DNA of 64,000 nucleotides from Fusicatenibacter saccharivorans. GTDB taxonomy: Bacteria > Bacillota > Clostridia > Lachnospirales > Lachnospiraceae. The stretch spans positions 124,001 to 188,000 of the forward strand of contig NZ_JADNOP010000003.1 in NCBI RefSeq assembly GCF_015557635.1, read 5' to 3'. Each line of letters opens with the position of its first letter. The stretch's first letter is position 1. Below the pieces are notes generated by a model, which ran no database searches, was not told where the DNA came from, and saw only the letters and a program-made list of their open reading frames with translations. Of the stretch, positions 34,327 through 43,286 are shown piece after piece. A program made the translations under genes and the position numbers.

Positions 34327-37065
34327 ATGAAAAAAACCAAAAAACTGGCGGTCGGTATTCTGGCGCATGTCGATGCGGGAAAGACGACGCTGGCAGAGGG
34401 AATTTTATATAAAACAGGCCAGATCCGGAAAGTCGGAAGAGTGGATCACAAGGACGCCTTTCTGGACACGGAGGAATTGGAAAAAGCAAGGGGTATCACG
34501 ATCTTTTCCAAACAGGCCGTGCTGAAGCTGAACGAGACGGAGGTCACACTCCTTGACACGCCGGGCCATGTGGATTTCTCGGCGGAGATGGAGCGCACTT
34601 TACAGGTCATGGACTATGCGGTTCTTCTGATCAGCGGTGCGGACGGCGTGCAGGGTCATGTGGAAACCCTGTGGCGGCTGCTCGCACGGTATGAGATCCC
34701 GGTCTTTCTCTTTATCAACAAGATGGATCAGCCGGGCACGGATGCGGAAAAACTGCTGGAAGAACTGCAGAGCCGTCTCTCAGAGCACTGCCTGAATTTC
34801 TCGCAGGATCTCCAGAACGCAGAATTGCTGGAAGAACTCGCCATGTGTGATGAGAACGTGCTGGAGCAGTATCTGGAAACGGGAAGCGTGGAAGAAGACC
34901 AGATCCGCACGATGATCGCAGAGCGGAAGGTTTTTCCGTGCTGCTTTGGCTCTGCACTCAAGATGGAGGGCGTGACGGAATTTCTGAAAATTCTGGACCG
35001 GTTTACAAAAACGCCGGAGTACGGCGGGGATTTTGGCGCGCGCGTTTTTAAGATTTCAAGGGACACGGCAGGAAACCGTCTGACGCATCTGAAAATCACG
35101 GGCGGCGTGCTGAAGGTAAAGCAGATGCTCGGCGAAGAAAAGGCAGACCAGATCCGCATTTATTCCGGTGCGGGCTATACGATGGTACAGGAAGCACCGG
35201 CGGGGACGATCTGTGCCGTAACGGGGCTGAACAGCACCTTCTCCGGTCAGGGCATCGGCAACGAAACCGAGGCGGAAAAACCGGTGCTGGAGCCGGTGCT
35301 GACGTACCGCATCGAGCTTCCGCCGGACTGCGATGTCCATCAGATGCTTGGAAAACTGCGCCAGTTAGAAGAAGAAATCCCGGAGCTCCACATTGTCTGG
35401 AATGAGCGCCTCGCGGAAATCCATGCGCAGGTCATGGGTGAGGTGCAGATCGAGATCTTAAAGAGTCTGATCCACGAGCGTTTCGGCGAATGGGTGGAAT
35501 TCGGAGCCGGAAATATTGTATACAAAGAGACGATCCGCAGTACCGTGGAGGGTGTCGGCCATTTCGAGCCGCTGCGCCATTATGCAGAAGTTCATTTGCT
35601 GCTGGAGCCGGCAGAACCGGGCAGCGGACTGCAGATTGGAACCGTCTGCAGCGAGGACACCCTGGACCGCAACTGGCAGCGTCTGATCCTCACACATCTG
35701 CTGGAGCGGAAGCATCCCGGCGTGCTGACCGGGTCGGAGATTACCGATATGAAAATCACGCTGGTCAAGGGCCGTGCGCACATTAAGCACACCGAGGGCG
35801 GCGACTTCCGCCAGGCGACGTACCGTGCGGTGCGGCAGGGACTGAAAAAAGCAGAATCCGTTCTGCTGGAGCCGGTCTATGCGTTCCGTCTGGAAATTCC
35901 ATCGGAATCGACGGGACGGGCGCTGAACGATATCCAGCGGATGTACGGCAGCTTTAAACCGCCGGAAATGGAAGGCGATATGACAGTGATCACCGGAACC
36001 GCACCGGTTGTGACGATGCGGGATTATCAGAAAGAAGTGACTGCTTACAGCCGGGGACGCGGAAGAGTGTTCTGTACCTTAAAAGGATATGAGCCGTGTC
36101 ACAACGCGGAGGAAGTGATTGCCTCCATCGGCTACGATTCCGAGGCGGATGTGGAAAATCCGACGGGTTCTGTGTTCTGTGCCCACGGGGCAGGCTTTGT
36201 CGTTCCATGGAATGAAGTGGAAGACCATATGCATCTGGAATACACGCTGGAAAATCCGGAAGAAGAAAGCGATTCAGCCGAATCTGCGGCAGACCGGAGC
36301 GGCGGAGCATCCTCTGTGCAGAAAGCAAAAAAAGCATCTGACCGCGTGCCGATGGCAGCTTCCCTGCAGGAGGCAAAGGAGCTGGAAGAAATCTTTACGA
36401 GGACATACGGCAAAGTGGAGCGGAAGCGCGCCGGTTTTGAGCGGCGGACACGTCCGGTCACCTCGTCATCCGGCATCGGGGATCCCAAATATGCAAAATC
36501 AAACCGCCCGAAGGAGCCGCAGGAGGAATATCTGCTGGTGGACGGCTACAACATTATTTTTGCATGGGATGATTTAAATGAGCTGGCGAAGTATAATATT
36601 GAGAGCGCCAGAGGAAAGCTGATGGACATCCTGTCAAATTATCAGGGATATAAAAAAATGACGCTGATTCTTGTCTTTGATGCCTACAAAGTAAAAGGCA
36701 ACCAGGGTGAGGTCGGCATGTACCATAATATTCATGTCGTTTATACGAAAGAGGCGGAGACGGCTGACCAGTACATCGAGAAAACGGTTCACAGGATCGG
36801 CCACAACGGCAACGTAACGGTGGCTTCCTCGGACGGTCTCGAGCAGATCATCATTATGGGAGCGGGCGCGCATCGTCTCTCCGCACGGGATCTGCGCACC
36901 GAGATTGAACATACAAACGGCCAGATCCGGGAAAACTATCTGGAGAAAGAACAGAAAACGAAGTCGTACCTGCTGGAGAACGCCTCCGGAGAACTGGGAG
37001 ACTTTTTAAAAGAGCTGGAAGAAGAGCGAAAAAAAGAGAGTAAAAAGAGCAAAGGAAAGGCTTAA
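34327..37065 (+). CDS. Tet(M)-like ribosomal GTPase fused to a NYN/YacP-type nuclease
   Basis: This 912-residue protein has an EF-G/Tet(M)-like translational GTPase in residues 1 to about 640. G1 is AHVDAGKTT (13-21), G2 GITIFSK, G3 DTPGH (77-81), G4 NKMD (131-134), and domains II-V follow. A variable linker (about 640-735) leads to a NYN/PIN-type nuclease resembling YacP/Rae1. Its acidic residues Asp739 (VDGYN), Asp785 (FDAYK), Asp814 (ETADQYIE) and Asp836 (SSDGLEQ) are all present. A Lys/Glu-rich tail ends it. Tet(M) proteins free the ribosomal A site from tetracycline and Rae1 cuts mRNA in the A site. A joint rescue or mRNA-cleavage role is therefore likelier than simple drug resistance. 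Confidence 0.85.
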   Translation: MKKTKKLAVGILAHVDAGKTTLAEGILYKTGQIRKVGRVDHKDAFLDTEELEKARGITIFSKQAVLKLNETEVTLLDTPGHVDFSAEMERTLQVMDYAVLLISGADGVQGHVETLWRLLARYEIPVFLFINKMDQPGTDAEKLLEELQSRLSEHCLNFSQDLQNAELLEELAMCDENVLEQYLETGSVEEDQIRTMIAERKVFPCCFGSALKMEGVTEFLKILDRFTKTPEYGGDFGARVFKISRDTAGNRLTHLKITGGVLKVKQMLGEEKADQIRIYSGAGYTMVQEAPAGTICAVTGLNSTFSGQGIGNETEAEKPVLEPVLTYRIELPPDCDVHQMLGKLRQLEEEIPELHIVWNERLAEIHAQVMGEVQIEILKSLIHERFGEWVEFGAGNIVYKETIRSTVEGVGHFEPLRHYAEVHLLLEPAEPGSGLQIGTVCSEDTLDRNWQRLILTHLLERKHPGVLTGSEITDMKITLVKGRAHIKHTEGGDFRQATYRAVRQGLKKAESVLLEPVYAFRLEIPSESTGRALNDIQRMYGSFKPPEMEGDMTVITGTAPVVTMRDYQKEVTAYSRGRGRVFCTLKGYEPCHNAEEVIASIGYDSEADVENPTGSVFCAHGAGFVVPWNEVEDHMHLEYTLENPEEESDSAESAADRSGGASSVQKAKKASDRVPMAASLQEAKELEEIFTRTYGKVERKRAGFERRTRPVTSSSGIGDPKYAKSNRPKEPQEEYLLVDGYNIIFAWDDLNELAKYNIESARGKLMDILSNYQGYKKMTLILVFDAYKVKGNQGEVGMYHNIHVVYTKEAETADQYIEKTVHRIGHNGNVTVASSDGLEQIIIMGAGAHRLSARDLRTEIEHTNGQIRENYLEKEQKTKSYLLENASGELGDFLKELEEERKKESKKSKGKA

Positions 37066-37066
37066 G

Positions 37067-37771
37067 ATGAATTACGCAATCATACTATCGGGGGGAATCG
37101 GAACGAGAATGCAGATGGGGGGTTTTCCGAAGCAGTATTTGGAAGTGGAAAAGAAACCGATTCTGCTGTATACGCTGGAGCAGTTTCAGAAAAGCAGTGC
37201 CGTTGAGAAAATCGTCATCGTGGCGGCAGATGCCTGGAGAGAGAATATCCGCGGATGGATGGAAGAAGACGGGATTACGAAATTTCTCGCCTTTGCGGAT
37301 GCCGGGGATACGCGGCAGGAATCCATTCATAATGGCCTTACCGTCTGCATGGAGGATTCCGTATCGGAGAACGACGGTGTGATCATCCACGACAGCGTGC
37401 GGCCTCTGGTGAGCGAACAGCTGATTGGCGACTGCCTTGCGGCGCTTGCCGATCATGAGGGCTGTATGCCGGTGCTGCCGATGAAGGACACGATCTATCA
37501 GAGCAGCGACGGAACAAAAATTGACCATCTGCTGGAGCGCAGCACGCTGTTTGCCGGTCAGGCGCCGGAAGCCTTCCGGCTGCATCCGTACGCGAAGATC
37601 AACCGGGAAGCATCGAAAGAGGAGCTGTCCCTCACAAGGGGAACGAGTGAAATTGCCTACCGCCATGGAATGGATGTGGCGATGATCCCAGGGGATGAGC
37701 GGAACTTTAAGATTACAACAAGGAGCGACCTGGAGCGTTTCTGTACGATTGTGGAAGGAGAAACGAAATGA
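37067..37771 (+). CDS. TarI/IspD-type cytidylyltransferase (probable CDP-ribitol synthesis)
   Basis: This 234-residue nucleotidyltransferase has the N-terminal IILSGGIGTRM loop and PKQYLEVEKKPILLYTLEQF. The HDSVRP and GQAPEAFRLHPY stretches resemble D-ribitol-5-phosphate cytidylyltransferase (TarI) more than IspD (which usually has QTPQ at that place). It probably makes CDP-ribitol from CTP and ribitol 5-phosphate. It starts one base after the GTPase stop and overlaps the TarJ-like gene by 4 bp (ATGA), so the three-gene set is co-translated. IspD activity is the alternative. Confidence 0.75.
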   Translation: MNYAIILSGGIGTRMQMGGFPKQYLEVEKKPILLYTLEQFQKSSAVEKIVIVAADAWRENIRGWMEEDGITKFLAFADAGDTRQESIHNGLTVCMEDSVSENDGVIIHDSVRPLVSEQLIGDCLAALADHEGCMPVLPMKDTIYQSSDGTKIDHLLERSTLFAGQAPEAFRLHPYAKINREASKEELSLTRGTSEIAYRHGMDVAMIPGDERNFKITTRSDLERFCTIVEGETK

Positions 37772-38781
37772 GAGCATACGAGCTGCATGGAGTCAATGAT
37801 TTAAGAAGGGAAGACATCGAAAAACCGGAAATCCCATCCGGCTGGGTTCTGGTGCAGGTAAAGGCATCAGGAATCTGCAGCTCCGATATTCCGCGGATTT
37901 TCACAAACGGAACATACCATTTTCCAACGATTCCGGGTCACGAGTTTTCAGGCGTGGTTGCCGCATACGGCGAGGGTGTGCCGGAAGAGCGAGTTGGAAA
38001 ACGGGTCGGCATTTTCCCGCTGATCCCATGCCGCACCTGCCCGCAGTGCCGGCAGAAAAAATATGAGATGTGCGAACACTACGATTACCTCGGCTCGCGC
38101 CGGGACGGCGGCTTTGCGGAATACGTGGCCGTGCCGGACTGGAACCTGCTGGAGCTGCCGGAAAACGTCAGCTTCCGCGAGGCAGCAATGCTGGAGCCGC
38201 TCTCTGTGGCGCTTCATGCGGTGAAACGAAGCGGTGTGAAGCCGGGCGATACCGCAGCAGTGATCGGAACGGGCATGATCGGTTTTGCAGCGGCAGCGTG
38301 GGCGAAAGCGCTCGGCGCCGAAACCGTTTTTGTGATTGGACGGGGCGAAGCAAAACGTGCGATCGCAGAACAGATCCCGGGCATCTCATATGTGACGGAA
38401 GAGGAGAGTAAAGCGATTCAGGCGGATGTTGTAGTAGAAGCGGTCGGAACGCCGCAGGCCGTTTCCAGTGCAGTTCTTCTTGCGAGACCGGGCGGAAGCA
38501 TCGTGCTGATGGGAAATCCATCGGGCGATCTTGCGATGGAAAAGAACGTGTACTGGCGCATACTGCGCAAACAGCTGAACCTGATGGGAACGTGGAATTC
38601 TTCTTATGAAAAAGATGAAGCCTGCGACTGGACGGAGGTACTCGATGCGCTTTCGAAGAAGAAAATCCCGGCACAGGCGCTGATCACGCACTGTTTCCCG
38701 TCCGAAAAGCTGATGGACGGACTGGAACTGATGAAAAATCATAAAGAGCCATACTGCAAAGTAATGGTTTCATGGGAGTAG
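37768..38781 (+). CDS. Zinc-dependent dehydrogenase, TarJ-like (ribulose-5-phosphate reductase)
   Basis: This 337-residue medium-chain dehydrogenase has the catalytic zinc site in SGICSSDIPRI and PGHEFSG and a structural zinc lobe with C-R-T-C-P-Q-C spacing (CRTCPQCRQKKYEMC). The NADPH-binding turn is AVIGTGMIG. Placed directly after a TarI-like enzyme, it most likely reduces D-ribulose 5-phosphate to D-ribitol 5-phosphate. Family members also include sorbitol and galactitol-phosphate dehydrogenases, so substrate is inferred from context. Confidence 0.78.
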   Translation: MRAYELHGVNDLRREDIEKPEIPSGWVLVQVKASGICSSDIPRIFTNGTYHFPTIPGHEFSGVVAAYGEGVPEERVGKRVGIFPLIPCRTCPQCRQKKYEMCEHYDYLGSRRDGGFAEYVAVPDWNLLELPENVSFREAAMLEPLSVALHAVKRSGVKPGDTAAVIGTGMIGFAAAAWAKALGAETVFVIGRGEAKRAIAEQIPGISYVTEEESKAIQADVVVEAVGTPQAVSSAVLLARPGGSIVLMGNPSGDLAMEKNVYWRILRKQLNLMGTWNSSYEKDEACDWTEVLDALSKKKIPAQALITHCFPSEKLMDGLELMKNHKEPYCKVMVSWE

Positions 38782-38787
38782 AAAAAT

Positions 38788-39459
38788 ATGAGAAAAAGTC
38801 AGATATCGGCATCCATGATGTGCTCAAACCTTGTGGATCTGCAGGCGACGATCGATGTATTTGAAAAAGAAAAAGTCGAATATCTCCATATCGATGTGAT
38901 GGACGGCGAGTTCGTTCCGAACTTCGGCCTTGGCGTCGACTACATCCGCGGACTGCGGGAACTGACGAGTATTCCGCTTGATCTTCATCTGATGATTAAA
39001 GACCCGGAGTACAAGCTGCCGTGGATCGGCATTCACAAAGAGGACATCGTGACGATTCATTATGAGAGCACTTTCCAGGTGCAGCGCGCGCTCGATTACC
39101 TCGTGCCGTACGGCTGCAAGCGGTTCCTCGCGATCAACCCGGCGACACCGATCGGGCAGATCGAGGAAGTGCTTGATTATATCGACGGCGTCAATCTTCT
39201 GATGGTGAATCCGGGCTTTGCCGGGCAGAAAATTGTGCCGAGTACGCTGCGCAAGGCGGAAAAGCTGCAGAAATTTCTGCAGGAGATGCACCGGGAGGAC
39301 ATCATTTTAGAAGTGGACGGAAACATTACGAAGGAGCACGGCGCGACGCTGCGTTCCTGTGGAGCCAGCATTTTTGTGGCGGGAACTTCGAGCATTTTCT
39401 GCACCGATGTATCGCACTTCGGAGAAAAAATCCGGGAATTCCGGAAAGCAGTGGAATAA
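38788..39459 (+). CDS. Ribulose-phosphate 3-epimerase family protein
   Basis: This 223-residue TIM-barrel enzyme has HIDVMDGEFVPNFGLG, the LHLMIKDPEY metal/phosphate region, MVNPGFAGQKIVP, and the catalytic Asp in LEVDGNI. It interconverts ribulose and xylulose 5-phosphate, or acts on allulose 6-phosphate like AlsE. It lies 6 bp after the TarJ-like gene, so it may feed ribulose 5-phosphate to the ribitol pathway instead of serving central metabolism. That link is inference. Confidence 0.85.
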   Translation: MRKSQISASMMCSNLVDLQATIDVFEKEKVEYLHIDVMDGEFVPNFGLGVDYIRGLRELTSIPLDLHLMIKDPEYKLPWIGIHKEDIVTIHYESTFQVQRALDYLVPYGCKRFLAINPATPIGQIEEVLDYIDGVNLLMVNPGFAGQKIVPSTLRKAEKLQKFLQEMHREDIILEVDGNITKEHGATLRSCGASIFVAGTSSIFCTDVSHFGEKIREFRKAVE

Positions 39460-39539
39460 GAAAAAGAACTGCCTTCCCGGGATGCACGGTTTGAAAAACA
39501 GACGAATACTGTAAAGTGAGAAATGACGGAGCGTGTCAT

Positions 39540-40100
39540 ATGGTAGAATTGCTTCTGCTTGCTGCGGCGCTCTCAGCCGATAACTTTGCAGTAAGCATCG
39601 GATATGGAAGCAACAATACGAGAATTTCACCAGGCATGACGGCGCTGCTGAATCTGTTTTGCAGTGCTGCCCTGGTTGCTTCCGCGCAGTTTGGAAAAAG
39701 ATTTCTGCAGTCCGCAGGACCGGAATGGGGAACCAGAGTGGGTGCGGGCTGCTTTTTTCTTATGGGAACGCTGAAAATTTTTGAGGAACTGAGAAAACGC
39801 AGAAGAAAAAAGCAGGGAAAACCAGAAGCAAGACTGGAACATCTGGAAAAACAGCTCCACCCACTGGAATTTGGCCTGCTGGCGGTTTCGATGTCGGTGG
39901 ATGGAATTGTCTCCGGCGTCTTTGCCGCGGATCTTCCGGTGACAGGAGGACAGATCTTTTTTGCCTCCTTCGCGGTCGGAATGGCGGCGATGTATGCCGG
40001 AACTGCCATCGGAAAAAAGACGGGGCAGAAAAACGGCGGAAACGGAGCACTGTTCGGAGGAATTCTGTTCTATTTACTGGCGTTTTTAAAGCTCACATAG
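39540..40100 (+). CDS. YtaF/MntP-like sporulation membrane protein
   Basis: This 186-residue protein has about six membrane segments in two repeats, each with an Asp near the start (SADNFAVSIGYG and SMSVDGIVSGVFA), the layout of YtaF and MntP. A basic loop (RKRRRKKQGK) divides the halves. MntP exports manganese; YtaF is known from spore formers but its job is unclear. ATG 39540 is preferred for the family N-terminus; GGAG is 10 bp upstream. It appears to end the unit before the surface-polymer operon promoter. Confidence 0.75.
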   Translation: MVELLLLAAALSADNFAVSIGYGSNNTRISPGMTALLNLFCSAALVASAQFGKRFLQSAGPEWGTRVGAGCFFLMGTLKIFEELRKRRRKKQGKPEARLEHLEKQLHPLEFGLLAVSMSVDGIVSGVFAADLPVTGGQIFFASFAVGMAAMYAGTAIGKKTGQKNGGNGALFGGILFYLLAFLKLT

Positions 40101-40143
40101 AATTACATGTAAGAAAGAAAAACCAGCAGATCCCGGCGTAAAA

Positions 40144-40172
40144 TTGACAAGCCCGTGCAGATATGCTATAAA
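40144..40172 (+). promoter_or_regulatory. Strong promoter of surface-polymer operon A
   Basis: Consensus -35 TTGACA (40144-40149), 17 bp spacer, -10 TATAAA (40167-40172) preceded by TGC. It precedes the first GT2 gene by 67 bp. Confidence 0.8.
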
Positions 40173-40239
40173 AGTAGGAGGTTTGCTGCTGGAAAATTAA
40201 AAAAACAGATGCAGCAGACAAAGTAAGAGAGGAAAATAC

Positions 40240-41004
40240 ATGATTTCAGTAGTAATCCCTTCGTACAACGGTGCAGAAACACTGTTTCAGGCAATCGACT
40301 CAGTCCTTTGCCAGACAACAAAAACCCCGCTGGAAATCCTGGTGATCGACGACAATTCCACGGACGATACGCTGGAAAAAATGGGGCGTTACGGAGAAAA
40401 TGACCGGGTACGGTATATCCGGAATGAGACAAACAAAGGAGCGTCCGCATCCAGAAACCGCGGTGTACAGCTCGCAAAGGGCGATTACATTGCCTTTCTG
40501 GACGCGGATGATTACTGGGATCCCGAAAAACTGGAAAAGCAGGAAAAAGCCCTTGCAAAGACCGGTGATGTGCTCTGCTGTACGGGTCGGGAGCTGATTT
40601 ACGATCAGGAACCGGAAAAGCAGAAGATCTTTTCTGTCCCGGAGCGGATCACCTACAAAATGCTGCTGCGCGGCAACGTGATCGGCTGCTCGTCGGTACT
40701 GGCCAAAAGAAGCGTTCTGCTGGAATTCCCGATGGAAAAGGACGAGTGCCACGAGGATTATCTGGACTGGCTGCGGATCCTGAAAAAATACGGGACAGCC
40801 TGCGGTGTGGATGAGCCTTTGCTGAAATACCGGCTGTCCAGCACAGGAAAATCGGGGAATAAACTGCATTCTGCAGGAATGACTTACCGTGTTTACCGCG
40901 AGCTGGGAATGGGAACGTTCCGCTCCCTGTACTGTTTTGCGTGCTATGCCGTAAACGGTGTGCGGAAGTATTACGGTAAGGGCAAAAAGAGAGGAAGAGA
41001 TTGA
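40240..41004 (+). CDS. Glycosyltransferase family 2
   Basis: This 254-residue GT-A enzyme has the start VVIPSYNGAETLFQAIDSVL, a nucleotide site in VIDDNSTDDTLEKM, and the metal motif DADDYWDPEKL. Acceptor and donor are unknown. There is no membrane segment apart from a mildly hydrophobic patch near the C-terminus. It is the first gene of operon A, with a strong promoter upstream. Its stop overlaps the next ATG (TGATG). Confidence 0.88.
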   Translation: MISVVIPSYNGAETLFQAIDSVLCQTTKTPLEILVIDDNSTDDTLEKMGRYGENDRVRYIRNETNKGASASRNRGVQLAKGDYIAFLDADDYWDPEKLEKQEKALAKTGDVLCCTGRELIYDQEPEKQKIFSVPERITYKMLLRGNVIGCSSVLAKRSVLLEFPMEKDECHEDYLDWLRILKKYGTACGVDEPLLKYRLSSTGKSGNKLHSAGMTYRVYRELGMGTFRSLYCFACYAVNGVRKYYGKGKKRGRD

Positions 41005-42401
41005 TGAACTATAAAAACAGGGAACAGTACAAACATCTGATGCGTGTCCTGGCGGTCGCGGCGATTGTGCTTCTGGAATGCGCTGTTTTTTCTGTGTTCT
41101 GGGACAGATACTATGCGAGCCACCTGTGGCTGGAGCCGTTCTGGGATAAGGGAAATCAGATTATCGTCGTGATCTACGGCATTTTTCTTCTGGTTTTCAT
41201 GTACATTTACGGCGGCATGAAGATCGGCTACATGAAGGGAAGCAGCATCATCTATTCCCAGATGATGACGGCATTCTGTGCCAATGCGCTGATGTATCTG
41301 CAGATTATCCTGCTGTGGCGTCACCTGCCGTACATTCTGCCGATGGTCGGCATGACACTCGTGGACTTTGCGCTGGCAGGCATTGTATCCTGGCTTTTTG
41401 AGAAGACGTTTGCGCGTCTCTTTCCGCCAAGAGAGGTGCTTCTGATTTACGGTGAATACCCGATGGAAAGCCTGGAGCTGAAGATGAACCAGCGGCCGGA
41501 CAAGTATATTGTAGCACATAAGGTGAGCGTGGAAGTGGGAGAGAAAGAGCTCTGCCGCCAGATTGACGCATACGGTCAGGAGGGCGTGATCCTGGGCGAT
41601 CTTCATTCGGAGCTGCGCAACCGTCTGCTGAAATATTGCTATGCGAAAGAAATCCGTGTCTATCTGACGCCGAAGCTGTCGGATATTATGGTACGGAAAG
41701 CGGAAGCGCTCCATATTTTCGATACACCGCTTCTGCTCGCGCGAAACAGTGGTCTTTCGTTTGATCAGAGATTCTGCAAGCGCCTGCTGGATCTGCTCGT
41801 ATCGACGATTCTTCTTGTGATCACGTCGCCGATTATGCTGATCGCAGCGCTCTGCATCAAGCTGTATGACCATGGCCCGGTGTTCTTTAAACAGAAACGT
41901 CTCACGATCGGCGGAAAAGAATTCTATGTCTACAAATTCCGAAGCATGATCGTGGATGCCGAAAAAGACGGCGTAGCCCGTCTGGCAACGAAGAACGACA
42001 GCCGCATTACGCCGGTCGGAAAGGTGATCCGCGCGACGAGAATTGATGAGTTGCCGCAGCTTCTGAACATTTTCAAGGGCGATATGAGCGTCGTCGGACC
42101 GCGCCCGGAGCGGCCGGAGATTGCAAAGGAATATGAGGAATCGATTCCGGAGTTTGCTTACCGTCTGAAAGTAAAGGCAGGCCTTACCGGCTACGCCCAG
42201 ATTTACGGAAAGTACAACACGACCGCATACGACAAGTTGAAGCTGGATCTGATGTACATAGAGAGCTATTCGATTTTAGAGGATCTGAAGCTGATTCTTG
42301 CAACCTTTAAGATTGTCTTCACAAAGGAGAGCACAGAAGGGCTCGAGGAAGGACAGACGATCAGCCTGAACGCAAAGGAAGAGGAGAAAAAAGATGTTTA
42401 A
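41004..42401 (+). CDS. Undecaprenyl-phosphate sugar phosphotransferase
   Basis: This 465-residue enzyme starts a lipid-linked polymer by moving a sugar phosphate to undecaprenyl phosphate. It has about four or five N-terminal membrane segments, a Rossmann-like CoA-binding-fold domain, one more membrane segment ([19 protein letters not shown]), and the catalytic domain with [19 protein letters not shown] and [25 protein letters not shown]. It belongs to the WbaP/WcaJ type (polyisoprenyl-phosphate hexose-1-phosphate transferases). ATG 41004 is used; a TTG one codon earlier is also possible. Confidence 0.9.
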   Translation: MNYKNREQYKHLMRVLAVAAIVLLECAVFSVFWDRYYASHLWLEPFWDKGNQIIVVIYGIFLLVFMYIYGGMKIGYMKGSSIIYSQMMTAFCANALMYLQIILLWRHLPYILPMVGMTLVDFALAGIVSWLFEKTFARLFPPREVLLIYGEYPMESLELKMNQRPDKYIVAHKVSVEVGEKELCRQIDAYGQEGVILGDLHSELRNRLLKYCYAKEIRVYLTPKLSDIMVRKAEALHIFDTPLLLARNSGLSFDQRFCKRLLDLLVSTILLVITSPIMLIAALCIKLYDHGPVFFKQKRLTIGGKEFYVYKFRSMIVDAEKDGVARLATKNDSRITPVGKVIRATRIDELPQLLNIFKGDMSVVGPRPERPEIAKEYEESIPEFAYRLKVKAGLTGYAQIYGKYNTTAYDKLKLDLMYIESYSILEDLKLILATFKIVFTKESTEGLEEGQTISLNAKEEEKKDV

Positions 42402-43269
42402 TACCGAGGACGAAATTCTGCGCCGGCTGCAGGAAAAAAATCTGGAAATGGCCGTTATGTTTTACCACTGGTGCCAGAGAAACCATCTGACCTGTTATCT
42501 CTGCGGCGGCGGCTGTATCGGTGCAATCCGCCACGGCGGCTTTATTCCGTGGGACGATGATCTCGACTTTTTCATGCCGCGGAAAGATTACGAGAAGTTC
42601 CTGAAAATCTGGGATACGCAGGAGGAGAGTAAAATCTACAAGCTCGAGTACCCGAAAGAGGGCTTCTGCAATGCGCACACGTTTGCGAACATCCGCGACA
42701 GCCGCACCACGCAGGTGAAAAAGGAGCAGGTCGATATGGATCTCTGCCACGGCGTTGCGCTTGATATTCTCCCGATCGAGGGCTATGCACCGGGAAAACT
42801 TGCGCGGAAATGGCAGGTGATCGAGGGAAAGATTTTCCAGCTCTTCTGCACGCAGGTTATTCCGACCAAAGAACGCCACGGCGCGTTTATGCATTACCTG
42901 GGAACGATTCTGCTGGCGCTGGCTCCGACGCAGAAGATGCGGTACCGGATCTGGAAGCAGGCAGAGAACTATATTACAAAATTTGATATCGACAGCCCAC
43001 GGGTGGACGGCATCACCGAGATGTGCGCACCGCAGGCGATTCTCCGGAAATATCCGAAAAAGATTTTTGCATCGGCGATTGAGGTTCCGTTCGAGAACGA
43101 GCGCCTGCCGATTCCGGTCGGATATGACACATATCTGCGCATGGCGTTCGGCGATTATATGAAACTGCCGCCGAAAGAACAGCAGAAAGGCCACCACGAT
43201 GCGGCGTTTCTGGATCTCGATCATCCGTATGAGCAGTATAAGGGGATACACTACTGCTGTAAGAAATAA
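42394..43269 (+). CDS. LicD-family phosphotransferase
   Basis: This 291-residue protein has the LicD core CGGGCIGAIRHGGFIPWDDD, followed by LDFFMPRKDYEKF and a downstream DLCHGVALDILPIEGY. LicD enzymes transfer phosphocholine or related groups (ribitol phosphate in the fukutin relatives) to glycans. In this region two proteins carry repeats that in pneumococcus bind phosphocholine, which fits a choline role; ribitol phosphate is an alternative given the TarIJ genes nearby. It overlaps the upstream gene by 8 bp. Confidence 0.88.
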   Translation: MFNTEDEILRRLQEKNLEMAVMFYHWCQRNHLTCYLCGGGCIGAIRHGGFIPWDDDLDFFMPRKDYEKFLKIWDTQEESKIYKLEYPKEGFCNAHTFANIRDSRTTQVKKEQVDMDLCHGVALDILPIEGYAPGKLARKWQVIEGKIFQLFCTQVIPTKERHGAFMHYLGTILLALAPTQKMRYRIWKQAENYITKFDIDSPRVDGITEMCAPQAILRKYPKKIFASAIEVPFENERLPIPVGYDTYLRMAFGDYMKLPPKEQQKGHHDAAFLDLDHPYEQYKGIHYCCKK

Positions 43270-43286
43270 AGAAAGAGGATAAAACA

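Noticed and set aside
34327-37065. Plain tetracycline-resistance gene on a mobile element
   Set aside because: The nuclease tail, normal base composition, own promoter and housekeeping neighbours do not fit a mobile tet gene.
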